A DNA stretch of 64,000 nt, taken from assembly GCA_012034865.1 (NCBI GenBank), contig JAAUOM010000005.1, positions 1 to 64,000 of the forward strand, in the 5' to 3' direction. Shown here one piece after another: positions 44,877-53,704 of the stretch. The notes beneath the pieces are model-generated. The model was not told where the DNA came from. It worked only from the letters and a program-made list of their open reading frames with translations, and did no database searches. Origin of the DNA: Acaryochloris sp. CRU_2_0. Its GTDB lineage: Bacteria; Cyanobacteriota; Cyanobacteriia; Thermosynechococcales; Thermosynechococcaceae. How positions within the stretch are numbered: the first letter of the stretch is position 1; each line of letters begins with the position of its first letter. A program made the translations under genes and the position numbers.

Positions 44877-45792
44877 ATGCGAGATTGGGTCAGCTAAGAA
44901 ATTCATAGCATTTTATTTGAAGATTTCCGTCATGGGAAACGGTTGCGCGAGACCTTAAGGATTCTCAGCGAGCATCCTGGTGAAAGCGTCCCTCAATCGA
45001 GCCAAAGCATTTTGCAAAGCCAAAGTATTTATAGATTTTGGGCGAATGAGCGTGTGAATCAGACTCAAAATTTAGCCAGTCATCGTCCGAGCGTAGTGGC
45101 ACGCTCAAATAGCCATGAAGTGTTTCTGGCAATCCAAGACACGACGGAGTTAGACTTCACAACCCTCAAGCAAACAACAGTCTTAGGATTTATCTGTCAG
45201 GGAAACCAGCAGGGGATTAAAGTTCATAGCTGTTTTGGCGTCAGTGGTCTGGGTGAGCCCTTAGGATTACTCCACCAGCACACCTGGAGTCGGTCTGAAC
45301 GTGCAGGCAAACGGGAGATCGCCGTAAAAAGGCCACCAAAGACCAGGAAAGTCAACGCTGGCTTGATACTTTGAGCGCAGCGGAACAAGGAATAGCTGAG
45401 TTCGTTTGCCTGTTTCATGTCGGTGATCGCGAGGCAGATATCTATGACCTGTTTGTCCAACCCCGCCGAACCAATAGTGAGCTGTTGATTGTGCAGAATA
45501 TAATCGCAAGGTGGAGGATGAATTAGACTATCTGATTCCCACTATTGAGCAAGGTTCTATCTCAGGGCAACGGCAATTACGACAAACATTAGAACAAGCG
45601 CAAGAAACACTCCCTAATCAGAAAGGCAAACCCACTCAAAAGCCCACGTTACGGTGGATTCTGCAATGCTTTCAGGCTATCCATCTAGTTTCGCTTGATG
45701 GTGTCAAGCATCTCATCGAACTCAATGATAGACAGAGACTGATTGTGCCTTTCCTTAGTGGTGCCTGTCAGAAATATTATCTGCTCTGTTAG
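44877..45792 (+). mobile_element. decayed IS4-family transposase
   Basis: The remains of an IS4-type transposase: the N-terminal GKRLRETLRILSEHPGESVPQSS and IYRFWANE, catalytic-core pieces VFLAIQDTTELDFTT and HVGDREADIYDLF, and a C-terminal TLRWILQCFQAIHLV. The frame is broken repeatedly: a TAA at 44895-44897 (probably from CAA), a frameshift near 45310-45330, another near 45490, and an internal deletion in the last third. It cannot be active. No clear terminal inverted repeats remain. A palindromic repeat follows it (45838-45985). Confidence 0.8.
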
Positions 45793-45837
45793 CTAGCCTG
45801 CTGAATGCAGGATACACTTATCCCAAGTAGCATCATT

Positions 45838-45985
45838 TTGGGCAGACCCACTCCGCCCTGCGGGCACCCCTCCCTAGAGGGGATTAGGGTGTTACCCTAG
45901 GTGGCAAAGATTATTGCAGCATATTTGCCACATCTGTCCAGATTATCCCCTTCTGGGAGGGGCAGGGGTGGGTTTTCCCAGGGTT
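45838..45985. repeat. nested palindromic repeat, MITE-like
   Basis: Two long imperfect inverted arms, about 45838-45885 (GGGCAGACCCACTCC ... CTCCCTAGAGGGGAT) and about 45945-45985 (ATCCCCTTCTGGGAGGGG ... GGGTGGG), enclose a second palindrome GTGGCAAA (45901-45908) ... TTTGCCAC (45924-45931). The whole could fold into one long hairpin. It sits just downstream of the IS4 remnant and carries no frame. Confidence 0.65.
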
Positions 45986-46116
45986 GAGCAATGCGGGGTA
46001 AATTCCTTCTGAAATCTCGACTCCAGTCATTTGTGTGTACACAGTAGTCCAGTATTAGGTAAGGGCGTGAATTTACAGGTTAATAAATTCACGATCCTTA
46101 GTGCATAATCTATTGT

Positions 46117-46797
46117 TCATGGTGTGATCATCGTTGCGATTTGCAGACCCATCACAGCTACCCCCAAAACGACCATGAACATTAACGTCAGTCTGCCCCC
46201 CGGCACTAAGGTGGGTTGTAAAGTTTGTTCCGCACTACGATAGCGAAGTTTCCAAGCCATGATTGCAGGTAAAATCCCACCCAACACAGAAATACTAAAC
46301 CCCCCAGCGTAGTCCAACGTCGTCAAGAAGATATGGGGGTTCAAGATCGATAACCCCAAAGCAGGTAGCAGGATAATCGAGAAAAAAGGTAGGCGATTAT
46401 CGGGGGTAATCGCCCTGACTTGCAGCACATCTTTGAAAAAATCTAATAGGCCATAGGTAAAGCCAATGAAGGAAGTTGCGATCGCAACTTCCGAGAACAC
46501 AGATACCACAATCCCCAATCCCGGCCAGTCCGTATTATTGCGGAGCATTTCGAGGGGATCGAAAACCCCATTTCCAGAAGCTAGCTCTGCGAACCCACCC
46601 CCCATACTGCCCAGAATGACAGCATTCCAAGTTAAAAACATCAGCAAGGGGATGAGGGAACCAATCACAATGGACTGGCGAATTTTGCCGAGATCTCCTT
46701 CGAGTTGGGTGGTCACCACAGGGACGATGTTGTGATAGAACAATGCCACCAACATCACAGAGAGGGTTGAACGGGTGGCGAACCAGTTTTGATGCAA
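46117..46797 (-). pseudogene. aromatic amino acid permease, C-terminal part
   Basis: The second half of a Trp/Tyr-type permease (aromatic amino acid transport family): RSTLSVMLVALFYHNIVPVVTTQLEGD, several membrane segments, and the ending LMFMVVLGVAVMGLQIATM. It continues in the same frame as 46798-47394, separated only by the TAG at 46798-46800 (read on the minus strand). Residues on each side of the TAG (HVDPGQ / LHQNWFA) join naturally, so one C-to-T change of a CAG codon would explain it. Confidence 0.8.
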
Positions 46798-47394
46798 CTA
46801 TTGTCCTGGATCCACATGAGCACTACTCAATCCCAGCAACCCCATAAAAGTCAGGATGACAATAACCACAAACGTATTATTGATCTTGGTTACTAGCCCT
46901 TCTGTCCCCCAATAGAGCAGCCCTCCAAACACGAGGGTAAATAAAGCCGATCCTGACCCATCTGGCAAGTTCAATTCAGGATGATGAGCCAAAGCACTGG
47001 CGATAATTTCTCCCCCTTGGGCCATATAAGCCACCAGTAAAGCGTAATGGAGGAACAAATAGGCTCCCCCAGCTACATAGGCCAAGGATTTTCCCAGAGT
47101 GTTTTCCACCATTTTCAGCAGCCCGATAGTGGGCTGTCCCCATTGGCGCATCCAAAATACATTGATTTCAGCCAGCAAGAGGGCTGCCACCAAGGCATAG
47201 ACCCAAACCAAAACCAGGGTAACCGTCGAGGGCACAACCCCACTAGGATGAGTTATTGTCGGCAAGGCTAGCATCCCGGCTCCTACCGCCGTCCCAGCGA
47301 CCAAAGCAATCGAAGATAGTCGTTGATCGGGGACTCGCCGCCATTGATTATTGGCAAAGTCAAGCTGTGAAAACAGCCGCTGCTCTGGTTGCAA
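46798..47394 (-). pseudogene. aromatic amino acid permease, N-terminal part
   Basis: The first half of the permease: SSIALVAGTAVGAGMLALPTIT is the conserved first membrane segment of the tyrosine/tryptophan permease family, followed by LALVWVYALVAALLLAEIN-like segments and five hydrophobic helices. It ends at the in-frame TAG 46798-46800. Complete sequences of about 420 residues lie in one frame across both pieces, so the interruption is a single nonsense codon. The protein would otherwise import aromatic amino acids. No homopolymer is involved. Confidence 0.8.
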
Positions 47395-47556
47395 ATTTCA
47401 CCCCAAAGAATTAAGAAAACGACATTGATTGTAATCTTACTTCAACCAATTCAAATTTCCTTAAATCAGTCCATCTCGATCCGATGCTTGGGATCACGAT
47501 TCATCGTTTGTTCCTTTCCTGCGTCTAGGATCGCAGATTTGATGTGAATCTTGAAC

Positions 47557-47793
47557 TCACGACCCGTCTGCTTTCTTGGGGGCTAAGGGAACCGGATCAT
47601 ATCCACCTGGATGAAAGGGATGACAACGAGAGATGCGCCTGAGGGCTAACCAACTGCCACGTAAAGCCCCCCAAGTTGCGATCGCTTCAATGGCATAGGC
47701 AGAACAAGTCGGTTGAAATCGACAAGAATCTGGCAATAGACGCGATAAAACGGATCGGTAGATTTGAATCAGGGCAATCAATAAGGTTTTCAT
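47557..47793 (-). CDS. yidD: membrane protein insertion efficiency factor YidD
   Basis: This 78-aa protein has the YidD pattern: [31 protein letters not shown], then [18 protein letters not shown], with its three conserved Cys. YidD assists insertion of inner-membrane proteins through YidC, working as an amphipathic peripheral protein. ATG 47793 (MKTLLIAL) is preferred over the frame's earlier start at 47805. In many bacteria it sits with rnpA and yidC; here it is separate, next to the dnaE-C region. Confidence 0.93.
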   Translation of the reverse strand: MKTLLIALIQIYRSVLSRLLPDSCRFQPTCSAYAIEAIATWGALRGSWLALRRISRCHPFHPGGYDPVPLAPKKADGS

Positions 47794-47827
47794 TGAACCT
47801 TGCACCCCGCGTTATAGGGGCAACAGC

Positions 47828-48511
47828 TTACCACAAAGCCGGGATAGGGTCTACTTCCGGTTCGGGTTCAATTCCACCAACCGGCTCAGGTCCTGTTTCA
47901 GCAGCGGGAGGAACCAGTGGGGGAGCAGCCAGGGGAGCAGCCGCTTTAGGAAGGCAGACTTTATTAGCCCAGGTGCCTTCATATTTGGTCACCATAATTT
48001 CTTTGCCCGGTTCCAAATTTAATCTAGAAACCGTCTCTGGGGAGATTTGGGTATCCACAGGTGCATTACTCCCTTCAGGCATAAGGGTGACGGTTTGGGT
48101 TTCTGGGTCAATGTTGGTGATTTTGCCTTGGATTACCTCGTCCACTGCGGGGGGCTGTACATTGGAAATCAAGCCTTGATCATCCACATCAAAACCCACC
48201 AAATCCCCTTGTTTGACTGTGGTAGAGGTGCCTTCAGGGACAGCATAGGTTTTGGCAGTGCCATCTAACATCCGCACTTCCAAGTTCTTGCCATCAAAAG
48301 AACGGACTAAACCATAGTTACCCGGTAAAGACTGAGGATCAACAGAGGCTTCAGAGGCTTCAGGTACTTCAGAGCCTTCAGGTGTTTCAGGTGCTTCAGA
48401 GGCTCCAGGTATTTCAGAGGCTCCTTGAGCCGAGCTAACACTTGCTGCACCTACCGAGACAAGACCCGTCACTAAAAGGAGTAAGCTTGCTCTAGTCAAT
48501 AGGTTTTTCAT
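47828..48511 (-). CDS. secreted protein with acidic repeat region
   Basis: About 227 aa: a signal peptide (MKNLLTRASLLLLVTGLVSVGAAS), an acidic low-complexity stretch of repeats of the type GASEAPETPEGSEVPEASEAS, then a folded domain with three short beta motifs (YGLVRSFDGKNLEVRML, GFDVDDQGLISNVQP, ITNIDPETQTVTLMPEG) and a Pro-rich tail. The start is ATG 48511: AGAGG lies 7 nt before it and only 1 nt before the ATG at 48517. Function unknown. The domain's repeated KxxNxDxxTxTVTLM pattern resembles small OB-like or SH3-like beta folds. Confidence 0.65.
   Translation of the reverse strand: MKNLLTRASLLLLVTGLVSVGAASVSSAQGASEIPGASEAPETPEGSEVPEASEASVDPQSLPGNYGLVRSFDGKNLEVRMLDGTAKTYAVPEGTSTTVKQGDLVGFDVDDQGLISNVQPPAVDEVIQGKITNIDPETQTVTLMPEGSNAPVDTQISPETVSRLNLEPGKEIMVTKYEGTWANKVCLPKAAAPLAAPPLVPPAAETGPEPVGGIEPEPEVDPIPALW
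48350..48425. repeat. degenerate tandem repeat in the secreted-protein gene
   Basis: Short units of the form TTCAGGTGCTTCAGAGGC recur about every 12-18 bp and encode the acidic Ser-Glu-Ala-Pro repeats of the exported protein. Such repeats are prone to length change by slippage. Confidence 0.6.
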
Positions 48512-48681
48512 TGGCATCCTCTTGCAGTATTTGTCCGACAACAGGCTAAATGCCTTTAGCCTAGATATATCCAGCCTGGTTAAGGTTCTTGGATAATCCC
48601 AGATCTAGCCACCAAATGCTCAGATCCTCCAGCTATATTATCTCTATTTCCAAAAATTTTCAGTTTTTACCATAATCTTTA

Positions 48682-49188
48682 TCAAGATTTTAAGTTAATT
48701 AACGCAGAAGATTTTGCGAGAAACCCAGCGCTAGTAAGGGCTTCGACGGTAGCATGTTCATTTTGAACCCGGAATTGAACCCCCAATCGTACCAGTTGAC
48801 TTTTTTGGTGGCCTTTAATTTTGGCAATGACGGAGACTTTAGCACTGGCTGCTTCCCCTACTTGTTGCCTGAGAATTTCTTTGAGCCGCTGCTGGTGCTG
48901 AATATTGCCAGCCTCTTGGGCTGGAATTTCTACCATAACCAGCCGAACATCCTCAATGGGTTCGGCATCTTCAATAATCAGTTGGACTTGTTCATCGCGG
49001 CGATCGACTTTGCCCCAAATCATCAGGCGCTGATCCGTGATGATCGCCGCACCAATGCGCTCAAAACTCTGGGGAAACACCACTCCCTCGGCTTTGCCAG
49101 ATAAATCCTCCATTTGCACAATCGCCATGCGATCGCCTTTTTTGGTGATGATTGGTTTGACCTCTGTCAGCAGAACAATGGCGCTCAC
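48682..49188 (-). CDS. dnaE: DNA polymerase III alpha, extreme C-terminal part
   Basis: The OB-fold and C-terminal portion of DnaE: ITKKGDRMAIVQMEDLSGKAEGVVFP, WGKVDRRDEQVQLIIEDA and the tail up to LINLKS. It opens with GTG 49188 but is really the continuation of 49185-50027. An A is missing from the run of five (T run 49194-49198 on the plus strand); restoring it gives EKTTVSAIVLLTEVKPI in one frame. The domain binds single-stranded DNA and the clamp/clamp-loader side of the holoenzyme. Confidence 0.9.
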   Translation of the reverse strand: MSAIVLLTEVKPIITKKGDRMAIVQMEDLSGKAEGVVFPQSFERIGAAIITDQRLMIWGKVDRRDEQVQLIIEDAEPIEDVRLVMVEIPAQEAGNIQHQQRLKEILRQQVGEAASAKVSVIAKIKGHQKSQLVRLGVQFRVQNEHATVEALTSAGFLAKSSALINLKS

Positions 49189-50027
49189 CGTCGTTTTTCT
49201 GGTTGTTCCTCTAAATGAGAGAGGCTGATCGGAGCCATCAGGCGAGCGGGTTTTTCGATCTCTCGCAGGGGATGATTCGAGATATAAAAGCCAAGGATCT
49301 CTTTTTCTAGTTTAAGTTTTTCAGACTCAGGGAAATCGGCAACGGGTTCCGCTTTGGGTGCAGTTTCTATGGAGGAAGTAACGGTGGGGGTATCGGCGGT
49401 TGGGTCGATCAAATCGAAGAGGTTTCCTTGGCCAATGGCGCGATCTTTAGCCCGGGATTGAGCCCATTCCAAAATTAGTTCTAAGTCATGAATCAACTGC
49501 TTGCGATTGGGATCGAAGCTTTCTAAAGCTCCACTATAAATAAGGGCTTCTAAAGCACGACGATTCACCATGCGAGAATCAACGCGATCGCACAATTCTG
49601 CCAAGGATCCAAAAGCCCCGTCTTGATCACGGGTAGCCAAAATTGCTTCAATTGCCCCCTGCCCCAAATTACGGACTGCCGATAGACCAAAGAGAATATT
49701 TTTCTCTAGAGGCGTAAAATCGACTCCAGAGCGATTAATGTCTGGGGGTTCCACCTCAATCCCCATACTGAGAGCCGTGGCGATATATTTTTGTACCTTG
49801 TCTTGATCGCCGCTGTTGGCGGTGAGTAATGCTGCCATATATTCGACGGGGTAATTGGCTTTGAGATAAGCCGTTTGATAGGTGACATAGCCATAGGCCG
49901 TGGAGTGGGATTTGTTGAAACAATTGGCAGCCACCCAGCCATTGGCAATGACAAAATTGTGATCCGTCGCTAAGCCCAGGTCATACACTGGCTGGACACC
50001 AAGGGATTGACGCCGAATAATCTTCAC
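49185..50027 (-). CDS. dnaE: split DnaE C-half with intein, frameshifted
   Basis: The second half of DNA polymerase III alpha, made separately and joined to the N-half by protein trans-splicing. Residues 1-35 are the C-intein (its own feature); the extein begins CFNKSHSTAYGYVTYQTAYLKANYPVEYMAALL, the conserved polymerase finger region, followed by the helix-hairpin-helix part (NLGQGAIEAIL). Translation in this frame stops at 49185 because of a missing A at 49194-49198, so the C-terminal OB part is read from 48682-49188. The N-half with the N-intein is elsewhere in the genome. An essential gene, so the lesion is unlikely to be genuine. Confidence 0.94.
   Translation of the reverse strand: MKIIRRQSLGVQPVYDLGLATDHNFVIANGWVAANCFNKSHSTAYGYVTYQTAYLKANYPVEYMAALLTANSGDQDKVQKYIATALSMGIEVEPPDINRSGVDFTPLEKNILFGLSAVRNLGQGAIEAILATRDQDGAFGSLAELCDRVDSRMVNRRALEALIYSGALESFDPNRKQLIHDLELILEWAQSRAKDRAIGQGNLFDLIDPTADTPTVTSSIETAPKAEPVADFPESEKLKLEKEILGFYISNHPLREIEKPARLMAPISLSHLEEQPEKRR
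49923..50027 (-). other. DnaE split-intein C fragment (IntC)
   Basis: 35 residues, MKIIRRQSLGVQPVYDLGL then TDHNFVIANGWVAAN, with the block F/G motif and terminal Asn35, followed by the +1 Cys of CFN. This is the C-terminal piece of the naturally split DnaE intein widespread in cyanobacteria. It associates with IntN of the other gene product and ligates the two DnaE halves. The penultimate Ala-Asn pair also occurs in the Synechocystis DnaE intein, so it is not a defect. Confidence 0.96.
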
Positions 50028-50351
50028 GATGGTTTTAGCCCTAAAATGGCACTTGCAGCCTGAGAGGTATTGGGGTTAGAAAATTCCCTTTATCTTACAC
50101 TCTAAAATTCTGATTGTGCGTCAGGTTTCAGGGGCTGAGGATCATTGTCACGTTAACCCAGAGCAAATTCGCCAAGAACTCCAAACTCACCATAAAGGCA
50201 GCGGTTGACGAGGCATTAGCCACACCAGTGGATTGGCATACAACACCGTCGCCAGTGTTGTGCGGGCTACCTGTCAACAATCACAACAGGTTCATGAGAT
50301 TGATTATCCTGAAAGTAAACGCCTCTTTTGAAAGGTTTGGAGACAGAAGAA
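50028..50351. other. divergent intergenic region, dnaE-C and aldehyde dehydrogenase
   Basis: Promoters of two divergent genes are presumed here. A hairpin ACAACAC/GTGTTGT (50240-50246, 50255-50261, 8-nt loop) is the only structure found. No supported gene. Confidence 0.4.
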
Positions 50352-51743
50352 ATGACTGCTCAAATCACCACATCCCCCATTCAGCAACTCCTTGCAGGCC
50401 AACGGGCATTCTTTAGCACTGGGCAGACCAAGACCTATGAATTCCGCATAGGGCAGCTCCAGAAACTCAAACAGGCCATTATTGAGCGTCAAGATGAAAT
50501 TGTTGCGGCGGCCAAAGCCGATCTAGGGCGACCTGCCTTTGAAGCGTATTTTGAAATTGCGGCTTTGGGTGAAATCAAATTAGCCCTAAAAAAACTGAAA
50601 ACTTGGATGAAACCCCAACGGGTAGCAACTAGTGTGGATGTGTTTCCGAGTTCAGCTTGGATTCAACCGGAGCCTCTGGGGGTGGTGCTGATTATTGCCC
50701 CTTGGAATTATCCTTTTTCTCTCTTGATCACGCCTTTAGTGGGTGCGATCGCAGCCGGAAACTGTGCCATTCTCAAACCTTCAGAACAGGCTCCTCACAC
50801 CTCTAAGGTGATAGCCAAGCTGATCAAAGACACCTTTGCTCAGGATTACATTGCCGTGGTGGAAGGGGCAACGGAAACTAGCAAAAGCTTATTGGCAGAA
50901 AAATTTGACCATATTTTCTTTACCGGAGGAACTGCGATCGGTCGAGAGGTGATGAAGGCCGCTGCTCAACACTTAACCCCTGTCACCCTAGAATTGGGGG
51001 GGAAAAGTCCTTGCATTGTCGATGCGGACATCCATCTTGAACATGCCGCTAAGCGAATTGCCTGGGGCAAATTTATTAATGCAGGGCAAACCTGTGTGGC
51101 TCCTGATTATTTACTGATTGATCGCGCCATTAAAGCTGAGTTTTTAAATCACTTGAAACAAGCAATTCAAACTTTCTATGGTGACAACCCTGCTACAAGC
51201 CCTGATTATGGTCGAATTATCAACTCCCATCACTTTAATCGGTTAACTCGCTTCCTAGACAATGGTGAAGTGGTTCTAGGGGGCCAAGCAGATCCAAGCA
51301 CCCGCTATATCGCTCCTACGCTCTTGGATCAGGTAACCTGGCAAGATCCGATTATGCAAGAAGAGATTTTTGGCCCGATTTTGCCGATTTTAGAGTACGA
51401 AACCCTGGATGATGCCATTGCTCAAGTCAATGCCCAGCCTAAACCCTTAGCACTATACTTTTTCTCTAAAGACGAGCAAAAACAACAGCAAGTACTCAGT
51501 TCTACCTCTTCAGGGGGAGCCTGTATTAACGATACCGTTTTACAATACGGCCTCGCCACCCTACCCTTTGGCGGGGTTGGCAATAGTGGCATGGGCAACT
51601 ACCACGGTAAAGCTGGTTTTGATACGTTCTCTCACCACAAAAGTGTCCTCAAACATGCGTTATGGCTGGATTTAGGCTGGCGATATGCTCCCTATGCCGT
51701 TAAAGGCTTACAGCAAATTAAGCGAATTATTACAGGGCGTTGA
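50352..51743 (+). CDS. aldehyde dehydrogenase, class 3 fatty-aldehyde type
   Basis: 463 aa from ATG 50352 (MTAQITTSP). NAD(P)-site IIAPWNYPFSLL, TGGTAIGREVMKAAA, catalytic Glu in LELGGKSPCIV and Cys in NAGQTCVAPDYLL are intact. The C-terminal helix region (YAPYAVKGLQQIKR) ends in a basic amphipathic tail, as in class 3 ALDHs that touch membranes. Resembles cyanobacterial AldE, which oxidises fatty aldehydes to fatty acids and so competes with alkane formation. No acyl-ACP reductase or decarbonylase gene is nearby. Confidence 0.88.
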   Translation: MTAQITTSPIQQLLAGQRAFFSTGQTKTYEFRIGQLQKLKQAIIERQDEIVAAAKADLGRPAFEAYFEIAALGEIKLALKKLKTWMKPQRVATSVDVFPSSAWIQPEPLGVVLIIAPWNYPFSLLITPLVGAIAAGNCAILKPSEQAPHTSKVIAKLIKDTFAQDYIAVVEGATETSKSLLAEKFDHIFFTGGTAIGREVMKAAAQHLTPVTLELGGKSPCIVDADIHLEHAAKRIAWGKFINAGQTCVAPDYLLIDRAIKAEFLNHLKQAIQTFYGDNPATSPDYGRIINSHHFNRLTRFLDNGEVVLGGQADPSTRYIAPTLLDQVTWQDPIMQEEIFGPILPILEYETLDDAIAQVNAQPKPLALYFFSKDEQKQQQVLSSTSSGGACINDTVLQYGLATLPFGGVGNSGMGNYHGKAGFDTFSHHKSVLKHALWLDLGWRYAPYAVKGLQQIKRIITGR

Positions 51744-51777
51744 TTAGGAGAGAATAACGATCGCTGATATCGTCTGG

Positions 51778-52047
51778 TCACAGTTGAGCTAATTCGGCTT
51801 GGGTCTTCTCCGGGTGCGCACTAACAAAGGCACGAAATGCATCCAAATCGATGATCTTCTCGTTGGGCTTACTCTGACCTACAGATCTGGGGGTGAGGTC
51901 TCCAGTTTCAGTTTTCAGTAGTGTCCATTGATGGATCGTATTTCGGCTGATGCCAAAGGCTTCACTGACTTCGGAAGGTTTCATACCATTGAGTTCGATG
52001 GCTTCGAAGACTTTGCAACGTAGGTCATAATCGTAGGCTTTAGGCAT
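51778..52047 (-). mobile_element. IS630-family transposase fragment, N-terminal only
   Basis: 89 codons match the HTH part of IS630-type transposases: YDYDLRCKVFEAIELNGMKPSEVSEAFGISRNTIHQW. It stops 33 codons later (AELAQL) at a TGA, and the DDE catalytic part is absent; past this point comes the aldehyde dehydrogenase gene end. No inverted repeats were found. It is an old, inactive remnant. The 216 bp from 52048 to 52263 show nothing further. Confidence 0.75.
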
Positions 52048-52263
52048 TGGGAGACTCGGGTAATAGATAGGCTTATGACATAACTCCTAACCTAACTGGC
52101 GGTTGCTATAAACCTGCTAGACAACCCGAAGTTGTCTCCGTCCTGCGCCTATCGGTACCGGGAACTGCCCTACCGACACCCGCACCAATTTTCCAGGCTA
52201 GGAAGACTGTTGACACGATTCAAGCTGATTTAATGCTTTCCCAATCTCAAGTCAAGAAATTCT

Positions 52264-53442
52264 CTAAATTTGCTGCCAACAGCGGCGCTGTAGCCAAAGC
52301 CCTGCTAACAGTCCCAACCCCAAAACGCCTGTAAAGTAAAATAAACCCACCAATCGAACGGACATCGGTGGGGCAATGCCTTCTACCTCAATTTCTCTGG
52401 TTGCTTGGAAGGGTTGGAATTGTCGCTGGCTATTTGGGCTAGGCGATACCTCAACCTCAATGTTGTGAGGCGCACCATCAAAAAATTGCTCTTGCCATGC
52501 CAATAAGCCTTGGGCATCGGAAATGCCTTGATAGGCAAAAGCGACCCAGTTGTTTTCGAGCTGAGTGGACTTAATCGAAAAAACAGCATCACTGACAGGC
52601 TGATTGGTCTGGCTATCCGTAAGTTTTGCTTGGAATGAGACAGTTTTCCCCACAGCCGTCTGCTTGTCTCCGGTCAGTTCCAGGTTCAATCCTTGGGATG
52701 CGATTAAACCAGGATTGGGATCTGTGGGTGCCTCTTTTGCCATGCCTGCATGGGCTTCAACGAATTCAGTACTGATGTTGAAGAAGAGTAAGGCTGCGAT
52801 TGCCAAAACACTCACCCCACTCAGCAGCAACCGCACCCGCCGAGGCGCAATTTCCCCTGTACGAACTTCCTGGCGACCCCCAATTATCCAACCACCCCCA
52901 AACCCGATCGCCAATAACACTGCCAGAACCAATATAAAATAGCGAATCTTAAAGGGATTTTCGGGAACCGTCAGATTTAAGGTCTGCGTAATCGGTACAA
53001 ATGCACTCGCCATCATCGGCGTCACATTAACCTGTAGTTGATAGTTTCCTCGAATTGGAAAAACCTGCTGAATTTGCAACTCACCTGTGGGTGCATTTGC
53101 TTCCATGTCCAACAGCGTGGTTCCCTCGACAATCGGGAAATCGGTGGTGAACCAAGGGGTGGGAGGTGGTGTGAGGATGTTCAGATGAAACCTAGCATTC
53201 TGCAACGGCGCACCTGTGGCATCTCGCGCATGTAGTTTTAACTGAACTGGGGGCTGATACTGCCCTGAACCCAAGTATTCTGTTGCCTCTGCTTCTAGGG
53301 GAGATACCTGAGTGATCGGTGGTTCCGTTACGAGCTGCACAGAGGCGAGGGGCGATTGGGAAAAGTTGAGAACAGCAGAGCACAAAATAGTGACAGCACA
53401 AGCTGCGCCTACCAGCGCAGGCCATTTAAATTTTGAGAACAT
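52264..53442 (-). CDS. membrane protein with two extracellular Ig-like/YtkA-like domains
   Basis: A 392-aa protein with an N-terminal hydrophobic segment (about 8-28) and a soluble beta domain (about 60-160, VQLKLHARDATGAPLQNARFHLNI). Two closely spaced membrane segments follow (about 170-190 and 205-223), then a second beta domain (about 245-350, LELTGDKQTAVGKTVSFQAKLTDSQTNQPVSDAVFSI) that resembles YtkA/FixH-like folds, and a last membrane helix (about 362-382). It follows cbtB by 34 nt and thus lies under the B12 riboswitch. It is not CbtA-like in helix number. Role in cobalt or cobalamin handling is inferred from position only. Confidence 0.72.
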   Translation of the reverse strand: MFSKFKWPALVGAACAVTILCSAVLNFSQSPLASVQLVTEPPITQVSPLEAEATEYLGSGQYQPPVQLKLHARDATGAPLQNARFHLNILTPPPTPWFTTDFPIVEGTTLLDMEANAPTGELQIQQVFPIRGNYQLQVNVTPMMASAFVPITQTLNLTVPENPFKIRYFILVLAVLLAIGFGGGWIIGGRQEVRTGEIAPRRVRLLLSGVSVLAIAALLFFNISTEFVEAHAGMAKEAPTDPNPGLIASQGLNLELTGDKQTAVGKTVSFQAKLTDSQTNQPVSDAVFSIKSTQLENNWVAFAYQGISDAQGLLAWQEQFFDGAPHNIEVEVSPSPNSQRQFQPFQATREIEVEGIAPPMSVRLVGLFYFTGVLGLGLLAGLWLQRRCWQQI

Positions 53443-53476
53443 GATTAAAAACTCTTACCAGTACTAGACCCAAACA

Positions 53477-53668
53477 TTAATGACAACTCACGCCCAGGGT
53501 GTGATGTCGGAGGGAATGCAGGGAATCATGCACGGCAGGGTAGGTGCTGAAATAGACGAGCCAAATAATTAGCGACCACAGCGCAACGTAGAGAATTGCT
53601 TGTGCTGGAATAGATAGAACGAATTGCTCAGTCTGTCGCCACCGTGAAACTTGAATAGAAGCTCTCAT
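53477..53668 (-). CDS. cbtB: CbtB, B12-regulated cobalt transport subunit
   Basis: This 63-aa protein has the CbtB pattern: one membrane helix (AILYVALWSLIIWLVYFSTY) and a His/Asp-rich periplasmic tail ending in HDSLHSLRHHTLGVSCH, whose residues are thought to bind cobalt. Family members are predicted cobalt transporter subunits found with CbtA under B12 riboswitches. A cobalamin riboswitch at 53705-53825 precedes it. Its partner here is the 392-aa protein downstream rather than a recognisable CbtA. Confidence 0.87.
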   Translation of the reverse strand: MRASIQVSRWRQTEQFVLSIPAQAILYVALWSLIIWLVYFSTYPAVHDSLHSLRHHTLGVSCH

Positions 53669-53704
53669 TCTGTACCTCGCAGATGAAAAAAATTGAACTC
53701 AACT

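Noticed and set aside
47480-47560. Possible tRNA-like sequence upstream of yidD
   Set aside because: No four-arm fold or T-loop consensus could be assembled.
49923-50027. Intein defect from Ala-Asn instead of Ser-Asn at the splice junction
   Set aside because: Ala-Asn is also found in the Synechocystis DnaE intein, so splicing should be normal.
52264-53442. CbtA partner of CbtB
   Set aside because: It has two large extracellular beta domains and about four helices, unlike the mainly helical CbtA.
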